NCBI RefSeq assembly: GCF_014201145.1
Contig: NZ_JACHDP010000001.1
Coordinates: 4,526,001 to 4,590,000, forward strand
Source of the DNA: Micromonospora parathelypteridis
GTDB taxonomy: Bacteria > Actinomycetota > Actinomycetes > Mycobacteriales > Micromonosporaceae
Direction: 5' to 3'
Length of the DNA: 64,000 nucleotides
This document shows, in pieces, positions 31,479-39,984 of the stretch. The stretch's first letter is position 1; each line of letters begins with the position of its first letter. A program made the position numbers and the translations under genes. The notes below the pieces were generated by a model. That model did not search any database. It saw nothing but the letters and a program-made list of their open reading frames with translations, and was not told where the DNA came from.

Positions 31479-31600
31479 TCCTGACTGTCGCCGATCGTCT
31501 CGGCGTAGGTGGGTGCGTCCCCGCAGGAGCTACCCGGCCGTCGGGGGCCGGAAACGGCGAGAGGCTGGAGCCGCGGTGCGGCGAGAGGCCGCGATACGGC

Positions 31601-31638
31601 GACGGGCCGATGCCGCGAGGTGGCGGCATCGGCCCGTC
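31601..31638 (-). terminator. ahpCD terminator
   Basis: Perfect 16-bp inverted repeat GACGGGCCGATGCCGC/GCGGCATCGGCCCGTC with a 6-nt loop, just past the ahpD stop. Confidence 0.75.
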
Positions 31639-31651
31639 GGGGCGTACGTGC

Positions 31652-32182
31652 TCAGGCCAGTGCGGCCTCGGCGTCCAGGGTGACCGCCGCGGCGTGCACC
31701 ACGGCGGAGATCCGCAGGGCCTCGTGTACCTGCTCGCGGGTGAAGCCGCTGCCGCGCAGCGTCTTCTCGTGCGACTCCAGGCACACCCCACAGCCGGTGA
31801 TGGCCGACACGGCGAGGCACCAGAGCTCGAAGTCGCCCTTGTCCACACCGGGCCGCGCGATGATCTGCATCCGCAGCCGGGCCGGCATCGAGGCGTACTG
31901 CTCGTCGCCGATGAGGTGCTTGGAACGGTAGTAGATGTTGTTCATCGCCATGATCGCCGCGGCGCCCTTGGCCGCCTCGACACCCTCCGGCCCGAGGTGC
32001 CCGAGGGCCTCGGCCGCGATCTCCCGCAGCACCAGCGGGTTGCGGGCGGCCACCGCACAGGCCAGCGCGGTGCCCCAGGTCTGCACCGGGGTCAGCGTCG
32101 AGGTGCCGACCGTGGAGCCCAGGTTGAGCTTGATGTCCTTGGCGTACTCCGGCAGGGCCGCCTTGATCGCGTCCAGACCCAT
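31652..32182 (-). CDS. ahpD: alkyl hydroperoxide reductase AhpD
   Basis: 176 aa. Thiol adaptor that reduces AhpC. Cys131 and Cys134 in TGCGVCLESH and the relay His138 match the CxxC..H active site of mycobacterial AhpD. Starts 2 nt after the ahpC stop, so the two form an operon. A strong terminator follows. Confidence 0.94.
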   Translation of the reverse strand: MGLDAIKAALPEYAKDIKLNLGSTVGTSTLTPVQTWGTALACAVAARNPLVLREIAAEALGHLGPEGVEAAKGAAAIMAMNNIYYRSKHLIGDEQYASMPARLRMQIIARPGVDKGDFELWCLAVSAITGCGVCLESHEKTLRGSGFTREQVHEALRISAVVHAAAVTLDAEAALA

Positions 32183-32184
32183 GG

Positions 32185-32745
32185 TCAGACCCCGGCGCTG
32201 GCGAGGAGCGCGTTGGCGTCGAGGGTCTCGCCGCCCTTGTTCCAGTTGCAGGGGCACAGCTCGTCGGTCTGCAGGGCGTCGAGCACCCGCAGCACCTCGG
32301 AGACGTTACGGCCGACCGAGCCGGCGGTGACCATGGCGAACTGGATCTCGTTGTTCGGGTCGACGATGAAGGTGGCCCGCTGGGCCACGCCGTCCTCGCC
32401 GAGCACGCCGCAGGCGGCGGAGAGCTCGCGCTTGATGTCGCTGAGCATCGGGAACGGCAGCTCCCGAAGGTCCGGGTGATCCTTGCGCCACGCGTAGTGG
32501 ACGAACTCGTTGTCCACGGACGCCCCGAGGACCTGTGCATCCCGGTCGGCGAACTCGCCATTGAGTCGACCGAACTCGGCGATCTCCGTCGGGCAGATGA
32601 ACGTGAAGTCCTTCGGCCAGAAGAAGACCACCCGCCACTTGCCCTCGTGGGACTTGTGGTTGATCGTCTCGAACGCCTTGTTGGCGTCCAGCGATACGCA
32701 GGCGGTGAGTTCGTACTCAGGGAAGCGGTCACCGACAGTGAGCAC
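32185..32745 (-). CDS. ahpC: alkyl hydroperoxide reductase (peroxiredoxin) AhpC
   Basis: 186 aa from ATG 32745 with AGGAGG upstream. Peroxidatic Cys51 lies in DFTFICPTE; a C-terminal CPCNW supplies resolving cysteines, as in actinobacterial AhpC reduced by AhpD. Detoxifies peroxides and peroxynitrite. No oxyR gene is adjacent, unlike in many actinomycetes. Confidence 0.95.
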   Translation of the reverse strand: MLTVGDRFPEYELTACVSLDANKAFETINHKSHEGKWRVVFFWPKDFTFICPTEIAEFGRLNGEFADRDAQVLGASVDNEFVHYAWRKDHPDLRELPFPMLSDIKRELSAACGVLGEDGVAQRATFIVDPNNEIQFAMVTAGSVGRNVSEVLRVLDALQTDELCPCNWNKGGETLDANALLASAGV

Positions 32746-32919
32746 AGGTCCTCCTTGTGAGCGGCACGGTGGCCGTTAACTGGATCCGTTCAAGATGCTT
32801 CCGCATCGCTGTTTTCGCCGGTCGGCGGCGTTAGTGCATGTGAAGCCGATCACCGACGGCGGGTTCTGACCGAGGCCCGACGACCGCTGGCTAAGAGCAC
32901 TCTCCGTTACTGTCCCGCG
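32746..32919. other. divergent ahpC/cimA-leader intergenic region
   Basis: About 170 nt that must hold the ahpC promoter (minus) and the cimA leader promoter (plus). On the plus strand TACTGT (32908-32913) is a TANNNT box exactly 6 nt before an ATG at 32920, as for leaderless transcripts. No convincing -35 and no OxyR-type site was recognised by eye. Confidence 0.35.
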
Positions 32920-32973
32920 ATGTGGATTGTTCTTCCCAAATTCGAGGGAGGAGTGGCAGAGTGGCGAAGGTGA
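32920..32973 (+). CDS. possible leaderless leader ORF upstream of cimA
   Basis: 17-codon ORF MWIVLPKFEGGVAEWRR whose ATG would be the transcription start given the -10 box TACTGT. It carries ATT-GTT-CTT (Ile-Val-Leu), all rare codons here. It overlaps the better supported leader at 32961 in another frame, so one or both could act. Confidence 0.4.
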   Translation: MWIVLPKFEGGVAEWRR

Positions 32974-33002
32974 CCAGCACCGTCCTGATTATTGCGACCT
33001 AG
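32961..33002 (+). CDS. cimA leader peptide
   Basis: 13-codon ORF MAKVTSTVLIIAT from GTG 32961 with GGGAGGAG 7 nt upstream. Val-Leu-Ile-Ile with two consecutive rare ATT codons near the stop, followed 31 nt later by an intrinsic terminator, is the layout of an Ile/Val/Leu-sensing attenuator. Confidence 0.65.
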   Translation: MAKVTSTVLIIAT

Positions 33003-33033
33003 CGCGCCGGCCCTCCCCTCCGCCGAGCGCGCA

Positions 33034-33062
33034 GACCTCCCGCATCCGCGGGAGGTCTTTTT
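33034..33062 (+). terminator. attenuator terminator before cimA
   Basis: GACCTCCCGC-ATCC-GCGGGAGGTC, perfect 10-bp stem with a 4-nt loop, then TTTTTGTT. It ends 22 nt before the cimA start. The purine-rich leader Shine-Dalgarno region and two pyrimidine-rich segments (33011-33020 and the 5' arm) could form the competing structure. Confidence 0.78.
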
Positions 33063-33084
33063 GTTGCTCCGAGAAAGGATCCTG

Positions 33085-34680
33085 ATGACGTTCCAGGTCT
33101 ACGACACGACGTTGCGCGACGGCGCCCAGCGCGAGGGGCTCACCTACTCGGTGGTCGACAAACTGGCGGTGGCCCGGCTGCTCGACGAGTTCGGCGTCGG
33201 CTTCATCGAGGGCGGCTGGCCAGGCGCGGTGCCCAAGGACACCGAGTTCTTCCGCCGGGCGCGCACCGAACTGGACCTGCGGCACGCCGTACTGGTCGCG
33301 TTCGGCGCCACCCGCAAGGCCGGTGTCGCGGTCGCCGACGACCCGCAGGTGCGCGCCCTGCTGGACGCGCAGACCCCGGCGGTGGCACTGGTCGCCAAGG
33401 CCGACACCCGGCACGTCGAGCGCGCGCTGCGCACCACCGGCGCGGAGAACCTGTCGATGATCCACGACACCGTCAGCCATCTCGTCCGTGAGGGCCGACG
33501 GGTCTTCGTCGACGGCGAACACTTCTTCGACGGCTACCGGCACGACCCCGCGTACGGCGCGGCCGTGGTGCAGACCGCACTGGCTGCCGGCGCCGAGCGG
33601 ATGGTGCTCTGCGACACCAACGGCGGCATGCTGCCGTCCCAGGTGACCGCTGCCATCGTCGATCTGACCGACAGGCTGGGAATCGACGCCGGGCTGCTCG
33701 GCATGCACGCGCAGAACGACACCTCCTGCGCGGTGGCCAACACGATCGCCGCCGTGGAGGCGGGAGTCCGCCACGTCCAGGGCACCGCCAACGGGTACGG
33801 CGAACGTCCGGGTAACGCCGACATCTTCGCGGTCGTCGCCAACCTCCAACTCAAGCTGGGCATGCCGGTCCTACCGGAGGGCTGCCTGGCGCAGATGGTG
33901 CGGGTCTCGCACGCCATCGCCGAGATCGCCAACATCGCCCCCGACACCCACCAGGCGTACGCCGGGGCTGCCGCCTTCGCTCACAAGGCGGGGCTGCACG
34001 CGAGCGCGATCAAGGTCGACCCGTTGCTCTACAACCACGTGGACCCGTCGGTGGTGGGCAACGACATGCGGATCCTGGTGACCGAGATGGCCGGCCGGGC
34101 CAGCGTCGAGCTCAAGAGTCGCGAGCTCGGTCTGGACCTGGCCGGCCGTCCGGAGGCGCTGACCCGGGTCACCAAGCGGGTCAAGGAGTTGGAGGCGGGG
34201 GGCTGGTCCTTCGAGGCCGCGGACGCCTCCTTCGAGCTGCTGGTCCGCTCCGAACTGCCGGAGGGTGGCCCGGCCCGACCGTTCACTCTGGAGTCGTACC
34301 GGGTGTTGGTCGAGCACCGTGAGGACGGCGCGGTGGTCTCCGAGGCAACCGTCAAGATCCGGGTACGCGGTGAGCGGGTGATCGCCACCGCCGAGGGCAA
34401 CGGCCCGGTCAACGCCCTCGACGAGGCGCTGCGGGTGGGGCTGGCCCGGCACTACCCACAGCTGCGAACGTTCGAGCTGGCCGACTACAAGGTGCGCATC
34501 CTCGAGGGCAGCCACGGCACCGGCGCGGTGACCCGGGTGCTGCTGGAAACGGCCGACGGCACCGGCCGAGACTGGACCACGGTAGGTGTGCACCCCAACG
34601 TGGTCGAGGCCAGCTGGCACGCCCTGATCGACGCCCTCACCTACGGCCTGGCCCCCGCCCCCGTCCAACCCCGTCCCTGA
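33085..34680 (+). CDS. cimA: citramalate synthase
   Basis: 531 aa from ATG 33085 with GAAAGGA upstream. HMG-CoA lyase-like TIM barrel opening VYDTTLRDGAQREGLTYS, the substrate motif around FIEGGWPGAVPKD, and metal ligands in GLLGMHAQNDTSCAVANT; the C-terminal ~170 residues form the LeuA-type allosteric dimer domain. The GGWPGA variant and length distinguish the citramalate/2-isopropylmalate-like CimA group from LeuA. Makes (R)-citramalate from pyruvate and acetyl-CoA for the threonine-independent isoleucine route. Controlled by the leader and terminator directly upstream. Confidence 0.88.
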   Translation: MTFQVYDTTLRDGAQREGLTYSVVDKLAVARLLDEFGVGFIEGGWPGAVPKDTEFFRRARTELDLRHAVLVAFGATRKAGVAVADDPQVRALLDAQTPAVALVAKADTRHVERALRTTGAENLSMIHDTVSHLVREGRRVFVDGEHFFDGYRHDPAYGAAVVQTALAAGAERMVLCDTNGGMLPSQVTAAIVDLTDRLGIDAGLLGMHAQNDTSCAVANTIAAVEAGVRHVQGTANGYGERPGNADIFAVVANLQLKLGMPVLPEGCLAQMVRVSHAIAEIANIAPDTHQAYAGAAAFAHKAGLHASAIKVDPLLYNHVDPSVVGNDMRILVTEMAGRASVELKSRELGLDLAGRPEALTRVTKRVKELEAGGWSFEAADASFELLVRSELPEGGPARPFTLESYRVLVEHREDGAVVSEATVKIRVRGERVIATAEGNGPVNALDEALRVGLARHYPQLRTFELADYKVRILEGSHGTGAVTRVLLETADGTGRDWTTVGVHPNVVEASWHALIDALTYGLAPAPVQPRP

Positions 34681-34689
34681 CCCCACCCC

Positions 34690-34783
34690 ACCCCCACCCT
34701 CGCGATCTTGCACTTTGTGTCGTCGATATACGGCTTTTGAGCCTTATGACACGACAGCAAGTGCAAGATCGCGGGGGTGGGGC
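34690..34783. repeat. REP-like palindromic element A
   Basis: Inverted repeat CGCGATCTTGCACTT (34701-34715) / AAGTGCAAGATCGCG (34759-34773), extended outward by C-rich/G-rich arms and inward by a TGTCGT/ACGACA pairing. Lies between convergent cimA and the EEP gene, so it may also end transcription. Closely related in sequence to the element at 61480. Confidence 0.7.
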
Positions 34784-34787
34784 GGGG

Positions 34788-35795
34788 TTAGGGGGTTGGG
34801 AGGGTCAGGGTTGCTAGGACGGGGCGGTGGTCGCTGCCGGGTAGGGCGAACACCCGCACCGAGCGGACCGCGATGCGCTTGTCGACCAGCACGTGGTCGA
34901 TGGTCACCGGTGGGATGAGATCACCGTCGTAGGGACCCCAGGTGCCGGTCAAGCCCTCCCCGGCGGCGTCGGCGGCGTCGACGTAACCGCTGCGCAGCAG
35001 GGCCCGCAGTGGGCTGTGGTCGAGGGTGGCGTTGAAGTCCCCGGCGAGGATCTGCAGGCCACCGTCCGGGGTGGCCGGTGGTTGGGCGGTCAGGTCGGCA
35101 CGCCATGGGCCGACCTGGTCCAGCGCGTACGGGGCCGAGGGGTGGGCCGACTCGACGCGAACCGGGGGCGCGCCGGGGACGGTGACTGTCCCGTACGCCT
35201 GGGTGAAGCCCCAGCCGTTGAGGTTGCGCCGAAGGCCGACGTCGGTGACCGGCCACCGCGAGTAGAGCCCGGAGCCGGGTGTGCCGATCTCCGGGTTGAG
35301 CTGCCGGTGGGGCAGTAGTTGGTCGAGGCCGAGCTGGTCCAGAGCGGCCTGCGCCTCCGGCGTGAACTCCTGCACGGTGAGCACGTCCACCTGGTGCCGC
35401 CGGACCAGCTCGACCAGCGTCCCCTCGTCGCCGGCCCCGGCGAGCAGGTTGGCGGTGAGCAGCCGCACCGTCGGCCCGGCCGCCGCGGGCTGCGGTGCGG
35501 CCAGTGCCCGGGGGGCGACGACGCCGACCAGTGCCACCGCCGCCAGGGCCGCGACCGCCGCCGGCCACCAGCGCCGCAGGGCGAGCGCGAGAGCCAGGGC
35601 CAGCACGCTGAAGCCGGCGACGTACGGCGTGAAGGCGAGCGCCTGCACCAGCGGCCCCCGGTCCAGACCGACCAGGCGGACGGCGGCCCAGAGGGCTGTC
35701 GGTACGACCGTCAGCCAGCAGAGCACCGTGCCCAGCCGGGCACCGCGGTGCCGCCCTGGAGCGGGCGTGGGCGTGGGCGGAGCGTCGACGATCAT
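34788..35795 (-). CDS. membrane-anchored endonuclease/exonuclease/phosphatase-family protein
   Basis: 335 aa from ATG 35795. Three to four hydrophobic segments in residues 20-100 are followed by an extracytoplasmic EEP domain: LLTANLLAGAG, the Glu of VQEF, LAGDFNATLDHSPLRAL, IDHVLV and the final SDHRPVLATL. These are the catalytic Asn, Glu, Asp and His positions of the family. Substrate may be nucleic acid or phosphoester; not determinable. Confidence 0.82.
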   Translation of the reverse strand: MIVDAPPTPTPAPGRHRGARLGTVLCWLTVVPTALWAAVRLVGLDRGPLVQALAFTPYVAGFSVLALALALALRRWWPAAVAALAAVALVGVVAPRALAAPQPAAAGPTVRLLTANLLAGAGDEGTLVELVRRHQVDVLTVQEFTPEAQAALDQLGLDQLLPHRQLNPEIGTPGSGLYSRWPVTDVGLRRNLNGWGFTQAYGTVTVPGAPPVRVESAHPSAPYALDQVGPWRADLTAQPPATPDGGLQILAGDFNATLDHSPLRALLRSGYVDAADAAGEGLTGTWGPYDGDLIPPVTIDHVLVDKRIAVRSVRVFALPGSDHRPVLATLTLPTP

Positions 35796-36131
35796 GATGG
35801 TGATCCTAGTGGGTGGGCCGAACGCATTTCATGAATGGCAATGCGTTCACATTTCACGATTATCTGACGGCTGATTGACAGCTCGATAAACCGAGATCAA
35901 CTATTGACGTCCGGCTTTTTACGGTGCTACGTTCCATCTGGCTCAAACGACGCAACTCTGAGTAGTATTGCCAGCTCAGAGGGGATGAAATTGTTGAGGA
36001 ATCAACCTCACCGGGTGTAGCTAAGTGAGCTTTCCCTCGCCCTGCTGCCGTCGTTTTCCTATTTGCTGGCAGTCATCCGTCCCGCTCTGCGGGTCGGCCG
36101 AATTCGCACGGTCACACAAGGGGGACCTGTC
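35796..36131 (+). promoter_or_regulatory. intergenic region with promoter for secreted protein
   Basis: TTGACG (35904-35909), 18-nt spacer and TACGTT (35928-35933) form a good promoter. It implies a ~190-nt untranslated leader that contains several small hairpins (TGAGG..CCTCA; CCCGC..GCGGG). No known riboswitch was recognised. Confidence 0.45.
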
Positions 36132-36641
36132 ATGGAAACATCCTTCCGACGCAAGGCGGCAGCGGTCACGTTCGCTGTCCTGGCGCTCACCCTGGCTGGT
36201 GGGGGGATCGCCGTCGCCCAGCCGTCGGCGAAGGCGCCGCAGGAGGCCGTCAAGCCGACGGCCCGTGGCACGAACAGTCAGCCGCCGGTCTCGGCCGAGT
36301 CGGCGCGCCTGTCGAAGGCCGCGTTGAAGGCGGGTGGGGTCAGCACGATGGCTGCCTCCGTCAGCATCACTGTCGTCAACTCCAACGGCACCAAGGCGCG
36401 CGGCGCCGGCACTGTGATCAAGTACGGCACCGGCCAGTACGAGGTCCAGTACGGGTACAACGTCACGAACGCTGTCATCGTGGCGACCGTGGGCCGGGCC
36501 GACAACTGCTGCATTCCGCCGGCCGGCGAGATCTCGGTCGCGCCCCGGCTCCTCACGCCGAACGGGGTCTTCGTGCAGACCCGCAACTCGTCCGGCAGCC
36601 CGACCGACCTGGGCTTCCACCTGGTCGTCCACACCTCCTGA
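36132..36641 (+). CDS. small secreted protein of unknown function
   Basis: 169 aa from ATG 36132. Signal peptide to about residue 29 (GGGIAVAQP). The mature domain SVSITVVNSNGTKARGAGTV onward looks all-beta, with one vicinal Cys pair DNCCIPP. A strong promoter and strong terminator suggest high, independent expression. No known family recognised. Confidence 0.65.
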   Translation: METSFRRKAAAVTFAVLALTLAGGGIAVAQPSAKAPQEAVKPTARGTNSQPPVSAESARLSKAALKAGGVSTMAASVSITVVNSNGTKARGAGTVIKYGTGQYEVQYGYNVTNAVIVATVGRADNCCIPPAGEISVAPRLLTPNGVFVQTRNSSGSPTDLGFHLVVHTS

Positions 36642-36652
36642 CCGATCGACGT

Positions 36653-36683
36653 CCGGCCCCCGCGCCTCGTGCGCGGGGGCCGG
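36653..36683 (+). terminator. strong terminator after secreted protein gene
   Basis: Perfect 13-bp stem CCGGCCCCCGCGC/GCGCGGGGGCCGG with a 5-nt loop. Confidence 0.75.
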
Positions 36684-36906
36684 ATCCCTGTCCGCCCGGA
36701 CGGTAAGCGCGGTCGTCGCCGTCGATCGACTCCGCTCGCGCTGCTCGTCCTCTTCGTGGCCGGTCCGGAGCCGTCCGGCTCTTCCTGGACCGGCTCGTGC
36801 CGATCGTCACCCTTCCGCGCGGCTCATCCCCATTCGGACCACTCCGGGCCTGTCCGGGCCCCACAATCCGACGTTTGCCAGGCCCTCGGCTCGGGAAGCA
36901 AGCACC

Positions 36907-37956
36907 GTGACGGACATCTCGGACACCCTGGCCAGCATGCCCAGCTCGGTCGAACCCGAGCCGACCGGCGTCGAGCTGGAACAGACCCTCTTCGAGGTCA
37001 AACGCGTGATCGTCGGGCAGGATCGGCTCGTCCAACGCCTGCTCACCGCACTGATCGCCAACGGGCACTGCCTCCTGGAGGGCGTGCCCGGGGTGGCCAA
37101 GACCCTGGCCGCGCAGACCCTCGCCACCGTGGTCGGCGGCACCTTCACCCGGATCCAGTTCACCCCGGACCTGGTCCCCAGCGACATCGTCGGCACCCGG
37201 ATCTATCGGGCCTCCAAGGAGACGTTCGACATCGAACTGGGCCCGATCATGGCCAACCTGGTGCTGGCTGACGAGATCAACCGCGCCCCGGCCAAGGTGC
37301 AGTCGGCGCTCCTGGAGGCGATGGCCGAACGGCAGGTCTCCATCGGCGGGCGCAGTTGGCCGGTCCCGGAGCCGTTCCTGGTGCTGGCCACCCAGAACCC
37401 GATCGAGTCCGAGGGCGTCTACCAGCTTCCGGAGGCACAGCGCGACCGGTTCCTGATGAAGGTGGTGGTCGACTATCCCAGCGACGCCGACGAACTGGCC
37501 ATCCTCTACCGGATGAGCACCGACCGGCCGAGCCCGCGCCAGGTGCTCGACGCGCAACGGCTGCGGGACCTCCAGGCCCAGGCCGAGAGGGTCTTCGTCC
37601 ACCATGCGTTGGCCGAGTACGTGGTGCGGCTGATCCTCGCCACCCGTGACCCGGGCCGGTTCGGGCTGCCGGAGCTCGCCCCGCTGCTGGCGTACGGTGC
37701 CAGCCCCCGGGCCACCCTCGGCCTCGTCGCGGCCGCCCGGGCGCAGGCTCTGCTGCGTGGGCGGGAGTACGTGCTGCCCGAGGACGTCCGTGAGCTGGCC
37801 GTCGACGTCCTCGCCCACCGGCTGGTGCTCTCCTTCGACGCGGTGGCCGACGGGGTGTCGGCCGAGAGCGTGGTGCGGCGGCTTGTCGAGGCGGTGCCAC
37901 CGCCCCGGCTGGCCACCGGGCACCCACAGCAGGCGCCGGATCTGGCGGCGGCATGA
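36907..37956 (+). CDS. moxR: MoxR-type AAA+ ATPase
   Basis: 349 aa from GTG 36907. Walker A GVPGVAKT (59-66) and Walker B LVLADEINRA (Asp122-Glu123) with the MoxR hallmark LLEAMAERQVSI and NPIESEGVYQLPEAQRDRF. MoxR ATPases act as chaperones that load metal ions or remodel VWA-domain partners. The stop overlaps the DUF58 gene start (ATGA). Confidence 0.9.
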   Translation: MTDISDTLASMPSSVEPEPTGVELEQTLFEVKRVIVGQDRLVQRLLTALIANGHCLLEGVPGVAKTLAAQTLATVVGGTFTRIQFTPDLVPSDIVGTRIYRASKETFDIELGPIMANLVLADEINRAPAKVQSALLEAMAERQVSIGGRSWPVPEPFLVLATQNPIESEGVYQLPEAQRDRFLMKVVVDYPSDADELAILYRMSTDRPSPRQVLDAQRLRDLQAQAERVFVHHALAEYVVRLILATRDPGRFGLPELAPLLAYGASPRATLGLVAAARAQALLRGREYVLPEDVRELAVDVLAHRLVLSFDAVADGVSAESVVRRLVEAVPPPRLATGHPQQAPDLAAA

Positions 37957-38990
37957 GACGGGCGACAGTCGCGCCGGCCGCTGTGCCGGCTGATCCCGGC
38001 CTGGCCGAGCTGGCCCCCGATCAGCGGTTGCGCCGCCTGGAGCTGACCGTCACGCGCCGGCTCAACGGCCTGCTGCACGGCCAGTACCGGGGCCTGCTGC
38101 CCGGCCCGGGCAGTGAACCCGCCGGCAGCCGCGAATACCGGCCGGGCGAGGACGAGGTCCGGCGGATGGACTGGGCGGTGACGGCCCGTACCGCCGTGCC
38201 GCACGTCCGTCAGGTCGACGCCGACCGGGAGCTGACCACCTGGCTGCTTGTCGACGGCAGCGCCAGCATGGAGTTCGGCACCGCCGAACTGGACAAGCGG
38301 GAACTGGCGGTGGCCGCGGTCGCGGCGGTGGGCTTCCTGACCGCGGGTGTCGGCAACCGTCTCGGTGCCCAGGTGCTGCGTGCCGACGGGGTACGTCGCT
38401 TTCCGGCCCGCAGTGGGCGTACCCATCTGCTTGCTCTGCTCCGCGCGCTGCTCGCCGCCCCGCGCCCCGGCGCGACCGACGGCGGACCGGGGTTAGGGCC
38501 CGCGGCCGGGGCGTGGGCCGAGCCGCCCGATCTGACGGACGGGCTCGACGCGTTGCACCGGATCGCCAACCGACGTGGGTTGGTCGTGGTGGTCTCCGAC
38601 TTCCTCGACGGCCTGCCCGACGACCCCGGCCAGTCGGCGCCCTGGGAGCGGACCCTGCGTCGGCTCGCTGCCCGGCACCAGGTGCTGGCGATCGAGGTGA
38701 CCGACCCGCGTGAGCTGGAACTACCGGACGTCGGTCTGATCACGCTCGTCGACCCGGAGACCGGTCGCCGCCGCGAGGTGAGCACATCGGACCGCCGGCT
38801 GCGCGAGCGGTACGCCGAGGCCGCCTCCGCCCAGCGCGAGCAGGTCCGTCAGTCGTTGCGCCGCAGTGGGGCCGCCCATCTGGCCCTGCGCACCGATCGG
38901 GACTGGAGCGCGGACATCGTCCGGCACGTACACGCTCAGCGTCGGCTGGCGGCCGCTCCGGCCGGCCGGCCACGGGGAGGTGCCGCGTGA
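37953..38990 (+). CDS. DUF58 family protein
   Basis: 345 aa. The block SREYRPGEDEVRRMDWAVTA is the DUF58 signature, followed by a VWA-like part LLVDGSASMEFG. No membrane segment. Overlaps moxR by 4 nt and the VWA gene by 4 nt. MoxR-DUF58-VWA clusters are widespread; the client process here is unknown. Confidence 0.88.
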   Translation: MRRATVAPAAVPADPGLAELAPDQRLRRLELTVTRRLNGLLHGQYRGLLPGPGSEPAGSREYRPGEDEVRRMDWAVTARTAVPHVRQVDADRELTTWLLVDGSASMEFGTAELDKRELAVAAVAAVGFLTAGVGNRLGAQVLRADGVRRFPARSGRTHLLALLRALLAAPRPGATDGGPGLGPAAGAWAEPPDLTDGLDALHRIANRRGLVVVVSDFLDGLPDDPGQSAPWERTLRRLAARHQVLAIEVTDPRELELPDVGLITLVDPETGRRREVSTSDRRLRERYAEAASAQREQVRQSLRRSGAAHLALRTDRDWSADIVRHVHAQRRLAAAPAGRPRGGAA

Positions 38991-39946
38991 TCTGGCAGTC
39001 GCCGCTGCGACTCTGGCTGCTGCTCGGCGTGCTCGCCCTGGTCGTCGCGTACCTGGTGATGCAGCGCGGACGCAGCCGGTACGCGGTCCGCTTCACCAAC
39101 CTGCGACTGCTGGACCGGGTGGCGCCGGAGCGGCCCGCCTGGCGTCGGCACGTACCGGCCGGGCTCTTCCTGGCCATGCTGGCGCTGCTGGTGGTCGGCT
39201 TCGCCCGCCCCAGCGCCGAGGTCCGGGTGCCTCGGGAACGCGCCACCGTGATGGTGGCGGTGGACGTGTCCACGTCGATGCTCGCCACCGACGTCGAGCC
39301 GGACCGGTTGGCCGCGGCGAAGGAGGCGGCCCGGCGCTTCGTCGAGGGCCTGCCCGACGAGTTCAACGTGGGTCTCGTCGCGTTCGCCGGCAGCGCGGCC
39401 GTGCTGGTGCCGCCGGGCACCGACCGGGAAGCCCTCGACGAGGGGATCGACCGACTCGCCGAGGGGATCACCGGCGTGCAGGGCACGGCGATCGGTGAGG
39501 CGATCAACACGTCTCTCGGCGCGGTCAAGAGCCTCGACAGCGCGGCCGCGAAGGAGACGCCACCGGCCCGGATCATCCTGCTCTCCGACGGTGCCAACAC
39601 CTCCGGGATGGACCCGATGGAGGCGGCGGCGGAGGCGGTGACGGCGGAGGTGCCGGTGCACGCCATCTCCTTCGGCACCCCGTCCGGGTTCGTGGACCGG
39701 GGTGGACGGCCCATCCAGGTGCCGGTCGACGGGCAGACCCTCAAGGCGGTCGCCGAGGAGACCGGCGGGATGTTCCACGAGGCCAGCACCACCGACGAAC
39801 TGCGGGCCGTCTACGACGACATCGGCAGCTCGGTCGGCTACCGCACCGAGCGGCAGGACGTCTCGGCTCGGTTCATCGGCCTCGGACTGGTGTTCGCGAT
39901 GGGCGCCGCCGTCGGCTCGATGCGCTGGTTCTCCCGGCTGCCCTGA
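38987..39946 (+). CDS. BatA-like VWA-domain membrane protein
   Basis: 319 aa from GTG 38987. Two N-terminal membrane segments (about 8-25 and 57-74), then a VWA domain with the MIDAS motif DVSTS at 93-97 and LLSDGANTSG, and a C-terminal membrane segment (FIGLGLVFAMGAAVGSM). Likely partner of the MoxR ATPase. Confidence 0.88.
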   Translation: MIWQSPLRLWLLLGVLALVVAYLVMQRGRSRYAVRFTNLRLLDRVAPERPAWRRHVPAGLFLAMLALLVVGFARPSAEVRVPRERATVMVAVDVSTSMLATDVEPDRLAAAKEAARRFVEGLPDEFNVGLVAFAGSAAVLVPPGTDREALDEGIDRLAEGITGVQGTAIGEAINTSLGAVKSLDSAAAKETPPARIILLSDGANTSGMDPMEAAAEAVTAEVPVHAISFGTPSGFVDRGGRPIQVPVDGQTLKAVAEETGGMFHEASTTDELRAVYDDIGSSVGYRTERQDVSARFIGLGLVFAMGAAVGSMRWFSRLP

Positions 39947-39984
39947 CCACCGCGCACAACCGACGTCGACCGTGAGGAGTACGC

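Noticed and set aside
35934..36131. Cyclic di-AMP (ydaO) riboswitch before the secreted protein gene
   Set aside because: Long leader and hairpins fit the context, but I could not find the conserved core by eye.
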